Shown: piece after piece, positions 11,566-23,569 of the stretch
Numbering within the stretch: the first letter of the stretch is position 1
How the letters are laid out: every line of letters begins with the position of its first letter
Assembly (NCBI GenBank): GCA_963281255.1
Contig: OY725493.1
Location: 2,169,550-2,233,549, forward strand
DNA length: 64,000 bases
From: Aphrocallistes beatrix
Taxonomy: Eukaryota > Porifera > Hexactinellida > Sceptrulophora > Aphrocallistidae
Reading direction: 5' to 3'
Notes under the pieces: generated by a model
What the model saw: the letters and a program-made list of their open reading frames with translations, nothing else
Databases searched by the model: none
What the model was told of the DNA's origin: nothing
Translations under genes and position numbers: made by a program

Positions 11566-11905
11566 TTTTCTAAAACCCATGGGTGTATTTCTAATTAGAT
11601 AATTGAAGTTGTAATATATGTATATTATACTACGATTAGTAATCATAGGAATATCTTACAAACCTTTACATATTTCTCATAATTAGACTGTATTTAGTCA
11701 GAATCTTAATTATCAATGATTTTATTTACATACGATAGATTTTAAATTCAAAGTTATTGATTCAATATACTTCTAGCTGTACTCGAATCTATAAAGATTC
11801 GTAACTCTCTGCCCATTCGTTTGGTATCTCGTCATATCAAACTCTAAAATGCCTAGACTAAATTTTGATTTCCTATCGCTCCATTAACTGAATGGAATTT
11901 AAATA

Positions 11906-12158
11906 CAGTACATCCTCGCTAATCTGGACAGCTCTGGTCCAATGTTCGAAAAATCGTTCGGATTAGTGAAATAACACTAATTCAATAAGGCTATTATTTC
12001 GCTATGATTGTTTATTTAACGAATTTTTCAATATTATTGATAGATTTAAGTTTATAAACGTTTATTCAAAGCATGGAGGAGAATCATAATATTTGATTTT
12101 GGGTGTTCGGATTAGCGAGGGTTCGGATTGGCGAGGTCGGACTATCGAGGGTGTACTG
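11906..12158. mobile_element. TA-flanked MITE (pogo/mariner-like ends)
   Basis: The left end is CAGTACATCCTCGCTAATC and the right end is the reverse complement of CAGTACACCCTCGATAGTCC, both flanked by TA. The interior includes copies of TTCGGATTAGCGAGG. The same family recurs at 52375-52680. No transposase is present, so it is non-autonomous. Confidence 0.7.
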
Positions 12159-13649
12159 TAATAAGATTTCTTAATAGAACGAATACCATAAAGCAGGAGC
12201 ATTCCTTTTGTCTAATCCTCTCTCTAAACAACAAATAGTTGATATAAATAGTTAGAGATGTACTATGATGTGTTGCTCACGTAATGCAAGAAGTTGTTTG
12301 TCAATCTATTATCTGATTGTCTTGTTATGACAGCCAAGTGTTTTGTGGTATTTTGAGTTACAGGTTTTGTGCGAACGTCTGCACTTGCATCTGTTTGAAT
12401 TGCATCCTGATGTGCAATTGCATTGTAGCTTGTTCCAAGGACTTCTAGAATACACGGACGGGAAACTCGCAGTGTTGGAAAAAAACTAGAGGCTGATTTT
12501 TTAAATTTCATTAATTCCTTTATTTCAACCTTAACGACTCATTTTTTTAAAATTTGGCAGATTTTAACAGGAGATTAACTCCTGACATGTTTTTACCTTT
12601 ATGACCGTGTAAAGCTGAAACCATCCCAAAGAATGAGCGAACAAGCAAATTTATCTTCACCATATTGCTTGTTGATACGATTTATTCCATGCTAATCGCT
12701 CCATATATATATATATGCTAAATAACTTCACCCATACTCTAGAACTTCGTATATCACTTTGAAGGGGGTCATGTGCATTTAAATGGTGGTGAAGATTTTT
12801 CACCTTTTTTAAATCAATGCAAAGGAAATGCAGTTCACAGTACGTATTGTATACACATCAAAATTAAACTAATGCAAAAATGTTACATGAAATTAGACAC
12901 ATGGTGCACGCAACTTCAGACATACATACATGGTGGTTCAATATTATTGCGCCCAACAAAGTTGCGCGGAAAATTTTTTTCTAAAGGCCACCCACCACAA
13001 CATGATGTAACAAAGTTGCTCACAATCTTGTTGCATGCAACATTTCAACACGCACGATGCGATATATTGCATCGTATATAGTGGGCTTTATAAGAAAGCT
13101 ATACATGAATATTTCTTGTTTTAACATATTGAATTCCTGCATAGTCAACATGGAGCTGCACTATCGGTCTATCGACCGATATTTTTATTTATTTATTTAT
13201 CAGAACGCGTTCAAATTTCCACCTGTAAGAAGGCAACGGTACAGTGTCCAGCTGAATTAGGAGTGTGGAGGTTTTAGAAAATGAAATTCATCATTCAACT
13301 CTGTCACCTCAAATAAAATTAACCCAAATTCGTAGGTATAATCGATAAAAGATAAATTATAAAATAGCAAAATCAAATTACAGAGAAAAGGTTGGCAGAT
13401 TATGTCCAAGTTGTTATAATCTGGTTTTAAACCAAAATGACAATCCCCTTCCCCAACTTGTTCTTCATTCCTTAATCAAGTTGTACAAAAGAAACAAACA
13501 AGCAAACAAATATTTTTAAAATTTAAGATCAGTGTTTATAGTGGTAGACATTCCAAGTACAGCTAACATAAAAAGGTGTTCAGTACTGTTCACAAAAATC
13601 AGATATTGAAATGAAATATTATTGTATTCCGAGAGTTGGAACTTGAATG

Positions 13650-15671
13650 TTATTTACATTTTGATGTGATTGAGTCTTCTCCAAAAAGAGGAGTGGAGGT
13701 GTTGAAAGGAGGATATCCATTTGCGACAGCCTCTTTAAGAGATTGAGTGCTGAAAGAAGCATCAAACTTCGGTAGAGATCCGTTGAATTCCGCAGGGAGA
13801 CAGTCTTTCCCGAAGTTTGCTCCAATATTGTTAAGATTCGCGTCAATGAATCTGATCTAAAACATGTTAAGCGTGTATTATAACGAAGGCGACATTAATT
13901 CACTCAATCCATTCGTATAGACAAAGTGATTTGCATTATAATTAATGCTACAACCAGACAAAAAAAATTATCACAACTCTGACTTTATTGTTATATAACG
14001 GAAGTTGTAGATTTATCACATATACAATATTATACATACTCATGAGTGTGTTCGCAGCCCTTCGGGACTCTCTCGAGTCTAGGCCCTAGGGGTTAATAGA
14101 TTGGGATTCACAGCCAGTGCTCGCCTTCACCACAACGATTACATTAAAATATGGTTAATTCTATACTATTATAAAATGAGTTCAAGTCTGAAGATATTAT
14201 GGCATTTTCTTTTCAAGGCTTTATTTTCAGTTTAGATTATCTAACAAGATCAAACAATAGATCTTCTGATCATTATTGATTATATGTTCAGTAATTACCT
14301 CATTGACAATGGAATTAATTAATTCAGTAATGAGAAAGCTAATGATGTCGTTATGAACTAATTGTCTCAATCTAAGAATGTATTCAGAAACTAGTTCTCA
14401 TCCCTGCACAGGTATTCTTGAATTAGTTTAATATCAGAAAACAGTAGTCAATCGAACTCACTCTTTCTCTTAACTTCTTCTTTAGCAGAGGAAATACTAA
14501 AGTTTTCACCAGATTCACATACCATGGCTGTTTGGCAATCACTGCTTCCTTAAAACGAGCAGGAAACGTCTCCTAAAAGAATATAGATCAAATTCAAGAT
14601 ATAAATCCAAATAAAATACATTAACAACGACTGACGTCTGTTTGTAGTACGAAGTTGTTTTTTTGTTGCTAGGCATAAACATTGTTTTATAATAGTAGCA
14701 ACTCCATAACAAAATAATCGGGGTTTATGTCTAGTATTTTTTTGCCTAAAGCGATGAAATAAATTGGACAAAAAACCCAACTTCGACTGTAGTCGAGAGG
14801 AGAATAATATAATGAATCTAGCAAAGCTCTGATCTACACTTATTCGGAAAATGCAACTATACAATAACTAAATCATGGACATACTTGTATCAGGTGAACT
14901 ATATGGAACACCAGGTCTTTGTTTGTAATCACAGAGAGAAACTGCTTGTGTCCTAATCTGGTGCCATCACAGAGAAGAGAGAACCCATTCACTTGTGTCT
15001 CTTCACTCTCGATCAACACACTCATAATGAGCAATACTAGCGAGTGCAGATCATTTATAGGCATTATCTCTGGGTCCCACCTTCCCGGGAACAAACATAA
15101 GATCTAGAAAATATCAATACGATATTAAACGAGTCAAAACCTGAAGAAATGTGTAGTTAACTGATGATTTAGGGCTGGTAGTTAACCAGTGCTAAAAACA
15201 CGATTATGTATTGAGGTGATTTTGCATTTAATCAACTGATAAACCTACCTTTCTACCAGCAGTATCTCTCTTGGGTAGGAAGCCTACCACTCCTGACTCC
15301 AGGGCCAGGATCTGTCCGGGAGTGAGGGGGTTGGAGTAGAGGTTCGGCTGCCCGATGAGCTCTGGGTAGAGGGCGTGGTTCGAAAGTAACTTGAATGCTC
15401 TCTCCACGTCAAACTTCTTGGTGCGTAGGTAGCGCAAGTAGAAACTGTCATCCGTCCTCACAACCAATTTGGACAGCTTCGCGTCTCTCGCTACCATCCC
15501 CTTCAGCTCTTCAATAGCCACAACTCGACGCTCAACTGTCTCTCTCAGCTCTCTCTCAGCCTTCGCTTCTGTCTCAGGACTCAAATCGCCAGGTCCCTCC
15601 TCTCCATTGTTGGTGATCAGTAGGTTCTGTCGTGTAGCACAAGTAGCTCCGTCGCTGCAAGAAGAACTCAT
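13650..15671 (-). CDS. CRAL-TRIO lipid-transfer protein (alpha-tocopherol transfer-like), copy A
   Basis: Four coding exons join in frame: 15671-15249, 15103-14885, 14572-14462 and 13856-13650, with GT-AG introns, giving 319 aa. The family carries hydrophobic ligands (tocopherol, retinal, phosphoinositides) between membranes. Exon 1 encodes the CRAL-TRIO N-terminal helices (FYLRYLRTKKFDVERAFKLL). Exon 2 has the lipid-binding core (PGRWDPEIMP...LIESEETQVNGF). Exon 3 has the hallmark ETFPARFKEAVIAKQPWYV, and exon 4 has GKDCLPAEFNGSLPKFD. The start is the MSSSCSDG shared with copy B, although an upstream in-frame ATG exists at 15728. Length matches the family. Its paralogue lies 7.5 kb away in the same orientation with identical intron positions. 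Confidence 0.88.
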
Positions 15672-17736
15672 AACCTTAGAAGCCAGTAGAGTAGATAGGG
15701 TAGTGTACTTTATTAATATAAGTTTCAATGAATTAGTATCTTAAAGAGATTAGGCTATATATACAATTCTGAAGATATGGATACTATGAGAGCTGCAAAC
15801 TATCAACCACATTTAACCTTCTTGTAATGTATAAATATTTATTATACATTTTGCGAATTTTGGAATTATTAAGAATAAACTACTTTATAAAACCAACCTG
15901 ACTGTAGTTGCTCAATACGAACGGACAGATTTCTCAGATCTGTCGCGTCTTCTTCTAAATTTGTAGAAACATGATGATCACGCGTATTTTTTTCTAGAAA
16001 TCAATCAAGATCTTATCTCGGGACCTTGTAACTCAATGCATACACTGCAAGAAGAAGAAATTAAATAGATCACATTCTTAATTCTGAATCAGCGTTTCTT
16101 TAATTAACAGGATGCACTCTATCGTACTCATTATATTCTAATTTATTCTGGTTCAAATGGGATTCTAAGCTAATAAATGTTCAGGATGTTTAGTGTATGA
16201 CAAATAGTTGTACTGAAGACATGCAAAATACCTTGAATAAATATCATTTCTTCATTGTTTAATTTAAACCTTGTCTAAGACTGAGAGTATGCAATATGTA
16301 AGTTGAACTAACTCCACCGTTGACTGGCTCCGAATACAAATCAGCCTAGAGAGAAATTTATCGAGTTAAACATTTTCATGGCAAATTTGAAAAACAAATA
16401 AATATGCTAATAGCACATACATACAATAAAAGATTAAATTGAAAGATTAAATTGAGGAATTTCCAACTTATGTACATTTGCAAAGTTTTATTATTCAAAA
16501 GGTTAGGAATCTTGCCTTGATCAAGCAAAAAGGTAATGCTAAGCTGCTGATAAAGCACAGCATGACTGACTGTTCTAACCATGCCTTGTGGGTCAGGTGT
16601 CTGAAATTATTAAAGTGCAGCAAGTAAGATGTTGTAGTATACTGAGATAGTTAAACATATGCATCACGGCTAGGCACGTGTATACTACTAATTAGGTAAG
16701 TGCATTAATTTCAGGAAGTTAATTATGCCTACATCACACAAATAAGCTCATTAACAGCTTACTACAGACTAGCACATGTAAGAATAAGATGTGCAATATG
16801 GATAGGAAAGGTTGAACATACTCTTATCCTTGCGCCGAACCTAAGGAGCTGAGGAAGATCGAGCTCCCTCTTTGTTCAGATGGTCTGTAGACTCAATACA
16901 AAATTTAAATTGAACCCCTCCCCTCCTAGGGAACCTCTCAAATAGGTATGATCCCAAGTTTGGTGCCCCATGGCCTTTATCTGATTCACTGGTGAATAAT
17001 GTTTACGCTGACTACTTCTAATGTGCATTCATGTTGTCTGACCAATAACAGGTGCAATAACACTCAAGAATTGTTTAAAATACTATATAATACAAAATAA
17101 TATTTTCTACCTTAGTGGTAGGTATTAGGCAATACATGTCAGTAAATTTTATTATCTAACAATTCTACTAATAGTAGTACGTAGTAGTTCTGAATCATCG
17201 TTATAAAGTAACTCGAGCAGAGAATATATATAAGTACAGTTCATAATTATCTTAGATGTGACACCTGCACACAAGTAAGGTATTACGAAGCATTTTATTA
17301 TTTTAAAAAAATATCCCGTGTACTTGTGATGTAATATTGTGTACTTCTTAAGAAAAATTTGTTTAAGTATACTGTATATCTGGAAAGGATATTTAGGAGT
17401 TGACATTTTGATGCTGTAGAATGATAATTAGCAGATATAGAAATTACGAATAGTTAAAATGCTGACCTGCTGCACAAAACAAATCAAAATATGGTGCAAT
17501 CGTACTAGGTGTAAAGGTAATTAAATTGGTCTGTTATTCTTCTAAGTTAAATAATATAAAATTCAAGCTCTTTCATAGGAAATTTTTTAAGATTACTGCT
17601 TTCCAATAAATCATAACATATATGTAGATTTTAATGTAAGACATAAGCGATAGTGTTATTAATTAACAAATGATTTATAATGATAAAATAGAGTTTTAGC
17701 AATAGCTCTAGTAACTAAAGCTTAATCTTAGGGATA
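15672..17736. other. Intergenic region, no gene seen
   Basis: About 2 kb of AT-rich sequence separates CRAL-TRIO copy A from the ephrin-like gene. The 80 bases nearest the start codon resemble the equivalent DNA upstream of copy B (shared TTCTGAAGATATGGATACTA at about 15769-15790 and 23261-23280). Short reading frames here show no domain. Confidence 0.35.
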
Positions 17737-19074
17737 TCATACTACTGTTCTTGCTGGGGACACTTTAGGTGAACCAAATTTTGTAATTTGGGGTAAAATT
17801 CTTTTAGCACCTCTAGCAAACGGTGAATTTTGGCGATGAGGAGGAGACTGGGATTTTTTAATTTCAATCTTCATTTTCGGTGATGATTTATCTTGAGACC
17901 TAAAAGGGAGTTTGTTGCTGACTTTAGGAGTTTCTTCCTTCTTTGGTGTGATTTCATCCGTTTTCTGTTGTCTACACTCTGGTAACTTCATTACACTTGC
18001 AACTCTCTGATCAGGAAGTAACCTAATTTCTTTACTTCTATTCGAATCTATTTTAGTGTCTTCTGTCGTATTTATTCTCTTCATCTGATACTCAGTCTTT
18101 TTCTCGTTATTTCTGTCAACGGCTCCTATGGATTGACAATATAATTAACCCCCGTTATAACGAGTCTCCCACCTATAGTTTTTAACTTCCCCTTCATGGG
18201 GAATATTTTTTAAATGGTCACATAATGAATTTGATATATTCTACAAAGTTAAAACATTACCTTTTTCGGGATCCTTGTAACATTGTAATTTTCCTTGGAT
18301 TTTATCGCACTGTTTGCCAGATTTCTTCCTTTTACAAATTATCATACAGAGAATACATAACACCGATATTGCCACACAGCACACAATGCAGATAATCATC
18401 ATTAGCAAACTGATCATTATGATTAGAATGTAGTCTAGATCGAACTTCATTCCAACTGAATTATGTGAAGAGCCAGTTGACAGTGTTGTTGAAGAGTTAA
18501 ACAAAGAGTTGCCAGTTGACGGTGTTGTTGTTGACATGTTTGTGTTTTCACAATTTGAAATCAATTTACGATCGAGTTCACCAAACTTAAATTCCCTACA
18601 GTTATCTTCACAATTATGTGAGGTGGGAGTAACCATGAACACCATTGACAAACAAGTACCAGGACCTTTTCTATGACTATTCGCACTCTCTAAGGTTCCA
18701 TTTGAGGTAGAAATGAAGTAATGTATTTTTCCTAACGAGAAGCTAAAGCTATTCCCAGTAACAAGATGGATAGTGGCGGTCTCATTCACAATAAGCGGCG
18801 ATAGGTTCTCTGGATCTGAAGCGTCACAGTCTATCATTTTCTGCAGAGTTTTGACCTGATATACATTCTCCACTCTGCTCCGATCCTCGTTTATGAATAT
18901 AAGATCATTGCTCGCACTGAAATTGCATGATTCACTGTTTGAAGGCAGATACGTGTCAGCTGGTATCGCTTGTATATTACTAGCACATAGGTTTAATTGC
19001 CACGCTATTCTCAGGTTGCAGGTGCTGAGGCAATGGTGAAATGTGAGGGAAATAACAACGATGATAAAAAGCAT
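17737..19074 (-). CDS. Ephrin-like type I transmembrane ligand
   Basis: Exon 1 (19074-18261) splices at CCCGAAAAAG/GTAATG to exon 2 (18125-17737, acceptor CATAG), giving a 400-aa protein. Residues 1-18 are a signal peptide. The ectodomain ends with YFISTSNGTLESANS...GTCLSMVFMV, which aligns with the ephrin hallmark ending in ITSTSNGSLEG and a cysteine. Upstream cysteines (LNLCAS, ESCNF, IDCD) are spaced plausibly for the two ephrin disulfides. A Ser/Thr-rich N-glycosylated stalk follows, then one transmembrane helix (about 214-243) and a Lys/Pro-rich tail of about 155 aa ending RTVV, a class I PDZ ligand. B-type ephrins are membrane-spanning Eph-receptor ligands with a C-terminal PDZ motif. 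The ephrin call rests on the short hallmark and architecture, and another cupredoxin-like ectodomain is possible. Confidence 0.62.
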
Positions 19075-20036
19075 TATTAATTAGGATTGTCTAAAAATTT
19101 AAAAAAACGATGTTGTAAACATAGGTCTGTACTCGTAAATATCAAATTTAAAATAACTGTATTTAATGAAAAAATAAGAAATATTTTAACAACAATTGCA
19201 TTATTTTACTTTGATATCTTATATGTCTGTTATTAACACTTCCAAGTAATAACTTTTATAAATATCTGAATTTTAGTCGTATATTAGAAAAAATAGCAAT
19301 AAAAATTTTTCGAAACTGTAGGATAAATCATTCGTTGACTTTTCTGAATAATAGATACATAAAGTAAACAAATCTTTTTTCATGTTTTATCAATTTTTCC
19401 ATGCTTTTTCAAACAAAACACATTTAAACACGTTTAAAATGTTTTTAGAGGTGTAGATTCGGGATTACATATTTCCGAAACTATGTGGCCAATATTTTAT
19501 TTTTTGTTTACACAATAGATACATATATTACACAGATTTCGAAAGATTAGTGAAAAGATCCTTATAGGCTTCCTAGGGTGACTCTGCGGACACGAAATGT
19601 TCGCTAGCTGCGATACGCAAGTTCAACCTCGCTTGTATGAACTAATTGCATTAAATTCTTATAAAAATAATATTAAAACTTCTACCATGTGTAGACGGAC
19701 TAAATGCATATCACTAAAAAAGTAGAATATAAAATTTGCCACTATTTATACCTATCTACCACTTGAACCTCGACAATGGACAGATACTAGAGACAATTAA
19801 TTTTACTGGACACTAACTAGTCTACTTAACGGGATGGATACTAACTATGGCATACATGTACTTGTACTTGTATTTGTACTGTTTTAGGAAAGAAGACTTG
19901 CATTCTACATTCCATTCATTAAGAAGCACATTTACAAGCACTACGTAGGACATTCCAAGAGTTCTGACCTATTGGCGAAGCCAAAAATTTGAATATTAAA
20001 GTAAAATAAAGAAAATACCAGAAATTGTAGATTTAT

Positions 20037-20258
20037 CTACTTGTAAGTAGACCTGAAAATATAGTTTTCAGATTGAACACAAATTTTGAAATAACTCGGC
20101 CAGTTTGTCGGAATGCAGCAGTTCCCCGGACTGAGCCTAGTGTCAGATGTCCCCATTGGACCAGATCTTCCTGGAGACTTCGCACTAGTGCCACAAGTTC
20201 GTGAGACATCTGATATGTGACCACAGCCCGGGATACAGCTGGTACTGCATCCTGGCAT
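20037..20258 (-). CDS. Possible small cysteine-rich peptide or last exon
   Basis: A 73-codon frame begins MPGCSTSCIPGCGH and continues with TCGTSAKSPGRSGPMG and GNCCIPTNWPSYFKIC, so it is rich in Cys, Gly and Pro. A potential splice acceptor (ATGCCAG) overlaps the ATG, so it may be an exon rather than a complete gene. A second frame (20033-20224) is open over the same DNA, which weakens the call. No homologous family was recognised. Confidence 0.2.
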   Translation of the reverse strand: MPGCSTSCIPGCGHISDVSRTCGTSAKSPGRSGPMGTSDTRLSPGNCCIPTNWPSYFKICVQSENYIFRSTYK

Positions 20259-20770
20259 ATAAGTAAGAGTTTAAATAAACAAAGGATCTGTTAAGCACCG
20301 AATTGTATCCTTAGAATTAGAAACTGAAACTAACACCCATGTAGATCAACCTATTTATAGGCTGTTATTCTTATCATATGTTTCGTATGTAGGATTTCAC
20401 ACATAGAAGTTTCCATAGGATTTGACGTGATTCCTACATCATAGTTAGTTTCCTTACCATGACAAGCTGGAAGCTCCAGAATGACCAGATGGTTCACCAG
20501 TATAATTAAATGTATTAATTAAGTATACATGAGGCTTGTTCAAATTAGGTTCCCTCGATTGTATATCCATCTATGTATGCGCACGTACTAGTATGCATGC
20601 ATAGGGTAGGTTTTCCAACATACGGCACATCTGACCACAAAGAACACATTCTGGATTGAATAGTAACATCATGTAATTGTAAATATAAGAATATTAAAAA
20701 AGTAGTGTCACTATTACCAGCGTTACAACATATAAGAAAAGCAATTAGAAAAATACTACATTCGAAATCG

Positions 20771-21130
20771 TTTTTTTCGTCCATTTTATTACACTTTCTA
20801 GGCGACGAAAAAACGATATACACAAATATCGGAATATTTTATAATGAATTACATGAATAAAACAATTTATACTACAAATATTTTATAACAAAAAACCCCG
20901 ATTTCGACTGTATCGCGAAATCAGATTAGGAAAAATGCTTTCCCTTTAGCAAAGGCATGATTCGTTGAGATTAAGATAATACGCTTTCATATTCAATTAC
21001 AGTCGAAATCGGATTTTTGTCCATTCGATTGCACTTTCTAGGCGACACAAATATCCGAACAATTTATAATGAAATGACATGAATAAAACAATTTACCCTA
21101 CAAAGAAAACTCGATATCGACTGTAATTTT
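20771..21130. repeat. Duplicated repeat module, two diverged copies
   Basis: Copies at about 20771-20935 and 21005-21130 share GTCCATT..ATT.CACTTTCTAGGCGAC, ATGAATAAAACAATTTA and an end reading ATTTCGACTGTA. A further ACTTCGACTGTAGT end occurs near 14780. This looks like a decayed MITE whose ends carry TTCGACTGTA. The short reading frame at 20545-20823 begins inside it and is not supported. Confidence 0.4.
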
Positions 21131-21560
21131 CGCTTAAAAATGTAAGGAATATTACGCATGCGAACTTGCCCACTCACTCTACTCCATGATCCGTACAGCA
21201 TAGGCACCAAACTCAGGAGTTCACCCTCATCAGAAAAAAAAAAAATTAAACCAATTTTTGCCCTTCCTCACACAGAGCCTCTGGCACTCCATGGATAATG
21301 TCCCAGCCCTCAACCAGAACTTACGTATGGTGTTCTTGTACTAGGGATCCAATTCAACAATTCAAAGAGAATATTAATATCAACTGATTTGTTTATTCTA
21401 ACAATAATATGCTAAATAGGTACAATATATAGTTAACAAGAATCAAGTCCGAATTCTCTGTACAGGAATAAGTACCAGTATATAAGTGAAAGTATACAAG
21501 TAAGAAAAATAAATCCACCCGCCGTAAAAGCATCCAAATCGCATCTAAAAAATAAAAAAC

Positions 21561-23159
21561 TTATTGCAAAGGGGTGGCTGGAAACTGATAGTTGACCGCA
21601 TCGTGATATTCATCAATTTTTGGAAGAGAGAGAGATCTGTGCAGCTTGTTTTCAACTGTAGAGTTAGTTTGAGTATCATCGGACATGGAACGCACACTCA
21701 ATTTAGTACTGTTTGATTTCGCAATATGGTTCGCATCGGGAGAAGGGGAGGTGTTGCAGGGAGGATACCTCTTCTCAATTGCCTCCCGAAGAGATTGGAT
21801 GTTGAATGATCCATCAAACTTTGGTAGGGAACCATTAAATTCTGCAGGGAGACAATCCTTTCTGAAGTTTGGTCCACAATTTGTAAAATGCGATCCCATA
21901 AATCTCACCTAAAAATTGAACAAATCAGTTTATGTTAAGAAAGTTTAAAAGTACTCAAAGGTATCAGTGATACCGTCAATAGTTCATTCTCAAAAGGATA
22001 TGACCATTGTTCACTGACTGATTTGTCCCCTTCCACCCTTCCAGTAGTTGGTATACTCACCCTATCTCTGAACTTCTTCTTGATGAGTGGAAATACCAAG
22101 GTTTTCAAGAGATTGACATACCAAGGCTGATTCACAATTATTCCTTCCTTAAAACGAGCGGGAAATGTCTCCTAAAAAGTTTAAAACACATCGTTAAGCG
22201 CACCAATCCAATGAAGAATCAGTAGAATAATTCTACATACCTGAATCAGGTGGACTATATGGAACACAAGGTCTTTGTTGGAGATCACAGAGAAAAATTG
22301 TTTGTGTCCTAACCCTGTGGCATCGCAGAGGATAGAGAACCCATTCACCTGAGTCTCCTCGCTCTCTATCAGCATGGACATCATGAGGAACACAAGCGAG
22401 TGCATCTCACTTATAGGCATCGTCTCTGTGTTCCACTTGCCTGGAAACAAAAATATCATCTAGAAGGGAAGGAAGATAAAACAAGTATATCTCCGTCTTT
22501 GCGTTGGAATGAATTATATTATAACACCGAAATTTAAATTGTAAATATGAACATTCATTTTATTATATCATACGTATATTGACACCAACTACGAGTAGTA
22601 GAGTAAAGAGATAATTTTATTTAATGAAAATCCAACAAGAAAGTTTTCGAGTGATTTAGTTTCTAGTTCTAGAATTGTTTAAAATTCCATAGATATTATT
22701 CTACCTTATCGCAGTATATACAATAATGTGAACTACCTTTCTACCAGCAGTATCTCTCTTGGGTAGGAAGCCTACCACTCCTGACTCCAGGGCCAGGATC
22801 TGTCCGGGAGTGAGGGGGTTGGAGTAGAGGTTCGGCTGCCCGATGCGCTCTGGGTAGAGGGCGTGGTTCGAAAGTAACTTGAATGCTCTCTCCACGTCAA
22901 ACTTCTTGGTGCGTAGGTAGCGCAAGTAGAAACTGTCATCCGTCCTCACAACCAATTTAGACAGCTTCTCGTCTCTCGCTACCATCCCCTTCAGCTCTTC
23001 AATGGCCACAACTCGACGCTCAACTGTCTCTCTCAGCTCTCTCAAAGCCTTTGCTTCTGTCTCAGGACTCAAATCCCCAGGTCCCTCCTCTCCATTGTTG
23101 GTGATCAGTAGGTTCTGTCGTGTAGCACAAGTAGCTCCGTCGCTGCAAGAAGAACTCAT
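21561..23159 (-). CDS. CRAL-TRIO lipid-transfer protein (alpha-tocopherol transfer-like), copy B
   Basis: Exons 23159-22737, 22459-22241, 22171-22061 and 21908-21561 join in frame to 366 aa. The first three are exactly the lengths of copy A's exons (423, 219 and 111 bases). Key pieces are the N-terminal helical domain in exon 1, PGKWNTETMPISEMHSL...ESEETQVNGF in exon 2, ETFPARFKEGIIVNQPWYV in exon 3 and RKDCLPAEFNGSLPKFDGSF in exon 4. Exon 4 adds about 47 residues of Ser-rich tail (SVRSMSDDTQTNS...LHRSLSLPK) not present in copy A, a possible phosphorylation or targeting region. Exon 1 is nearly identical to copy A while exons 2-4 are clearly diverged. Expected role is cytosolic transfer of a hydrophobic ligand. 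Confidence 0.9.
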
Positions 23160-23569
23160 AACCTTAGAAGCCAGTAGAGTTTGTAGAATGAGATGTATAG
23201 AATTCTTAATGCGAGTTCAGTGAATTTATAAAACTACGAGATATTAATCTATATATAGATTCTGAAGATATGGATACTAGTCGTAATGCCTGAGTTGTAT
23301 GGGATGAAGAGCAAGTCCAAACTCAATGATTTCTACAACTAGTAGTATTTCCCAGTATTAGGTTGCAAGTATGCATATTGGGAAGAGGTCCAATCGATAT
23401 TCAAATTAAAAGGAAGTTTCTCAGAAAAGTACATCGAATACTAGTGAATCAAATTCTATATTTAACTCAACATCTAAAGGGTTGCCTTTACAGACACAGT
23501 ATTCTCAATTAAATGTTACTTTCCACACATACTGGCTTCTCACATGTGAATCGTTAGGGGAGAATGCTA
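23160..23569. other. Intergenic region
   Basis: This stretch lies between the start of CRAL-TRIO copy B and the stop of the zinc-binding gene. The first 20 bases (ACCTTAGAAGCCAGTAGAGT) are identical to the leader of copy A. No gene was seen in the rest. Confidence 0.4.

Larger units (their letters stand above)
10352..13649. other. 3.3-kb intergenic region rich in short repeats
   Basis: It contains a palindrome array (11498-11565) and a TA-flanked MITE (11906-12158), each listed separately. Positions 12850-13085 hold several GTTGC/GCAAC-rich stretches resembling 11180-11300, probably remnants of one dispersed repeat. A short minus-strand reading frame at 12263-12511 has no recognisable domain and is treated as chance. 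No exon with homology was found. Confidence 0.4.
19075..21560. other. 2.5-kb intergenic region with decayed repeats
   Basis: Positions 19571-19635 hold a degraded copy of the GC-rich Helitron-like 3' end (GCGGACAC...CGATACGCAAG). Positions 19330-19510 contain TACATAAAGTAAACAAAT stretches also seen at 62562-62830. A cysteine-rich reading frame (20037-20258) and a duplicated module (20771-21130) are listed separately. No conserved gene was recognised. Confidence 0.4.

Noticed and set aside
12263..12511. 82-aa minus-strand frame
   Set aside because: No domain, no splice context and no paralogue; likely chance in AT-rich DNA.
15672..15728. Upstream ATG extending CRAL-TRIO copy A by 19 residues
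   Set aside because: Copy B lacks the extension, and the shared start MSSSCSDG fits both genes; the extension is hydrophobic-poor and unsupported.
20545..20823. 92-aa frame with hydrophobic start, considered as a secreted peptide
   Set aside because: Its start lies in a duplicated repeat module, and the second module copy does not preserve the frame.
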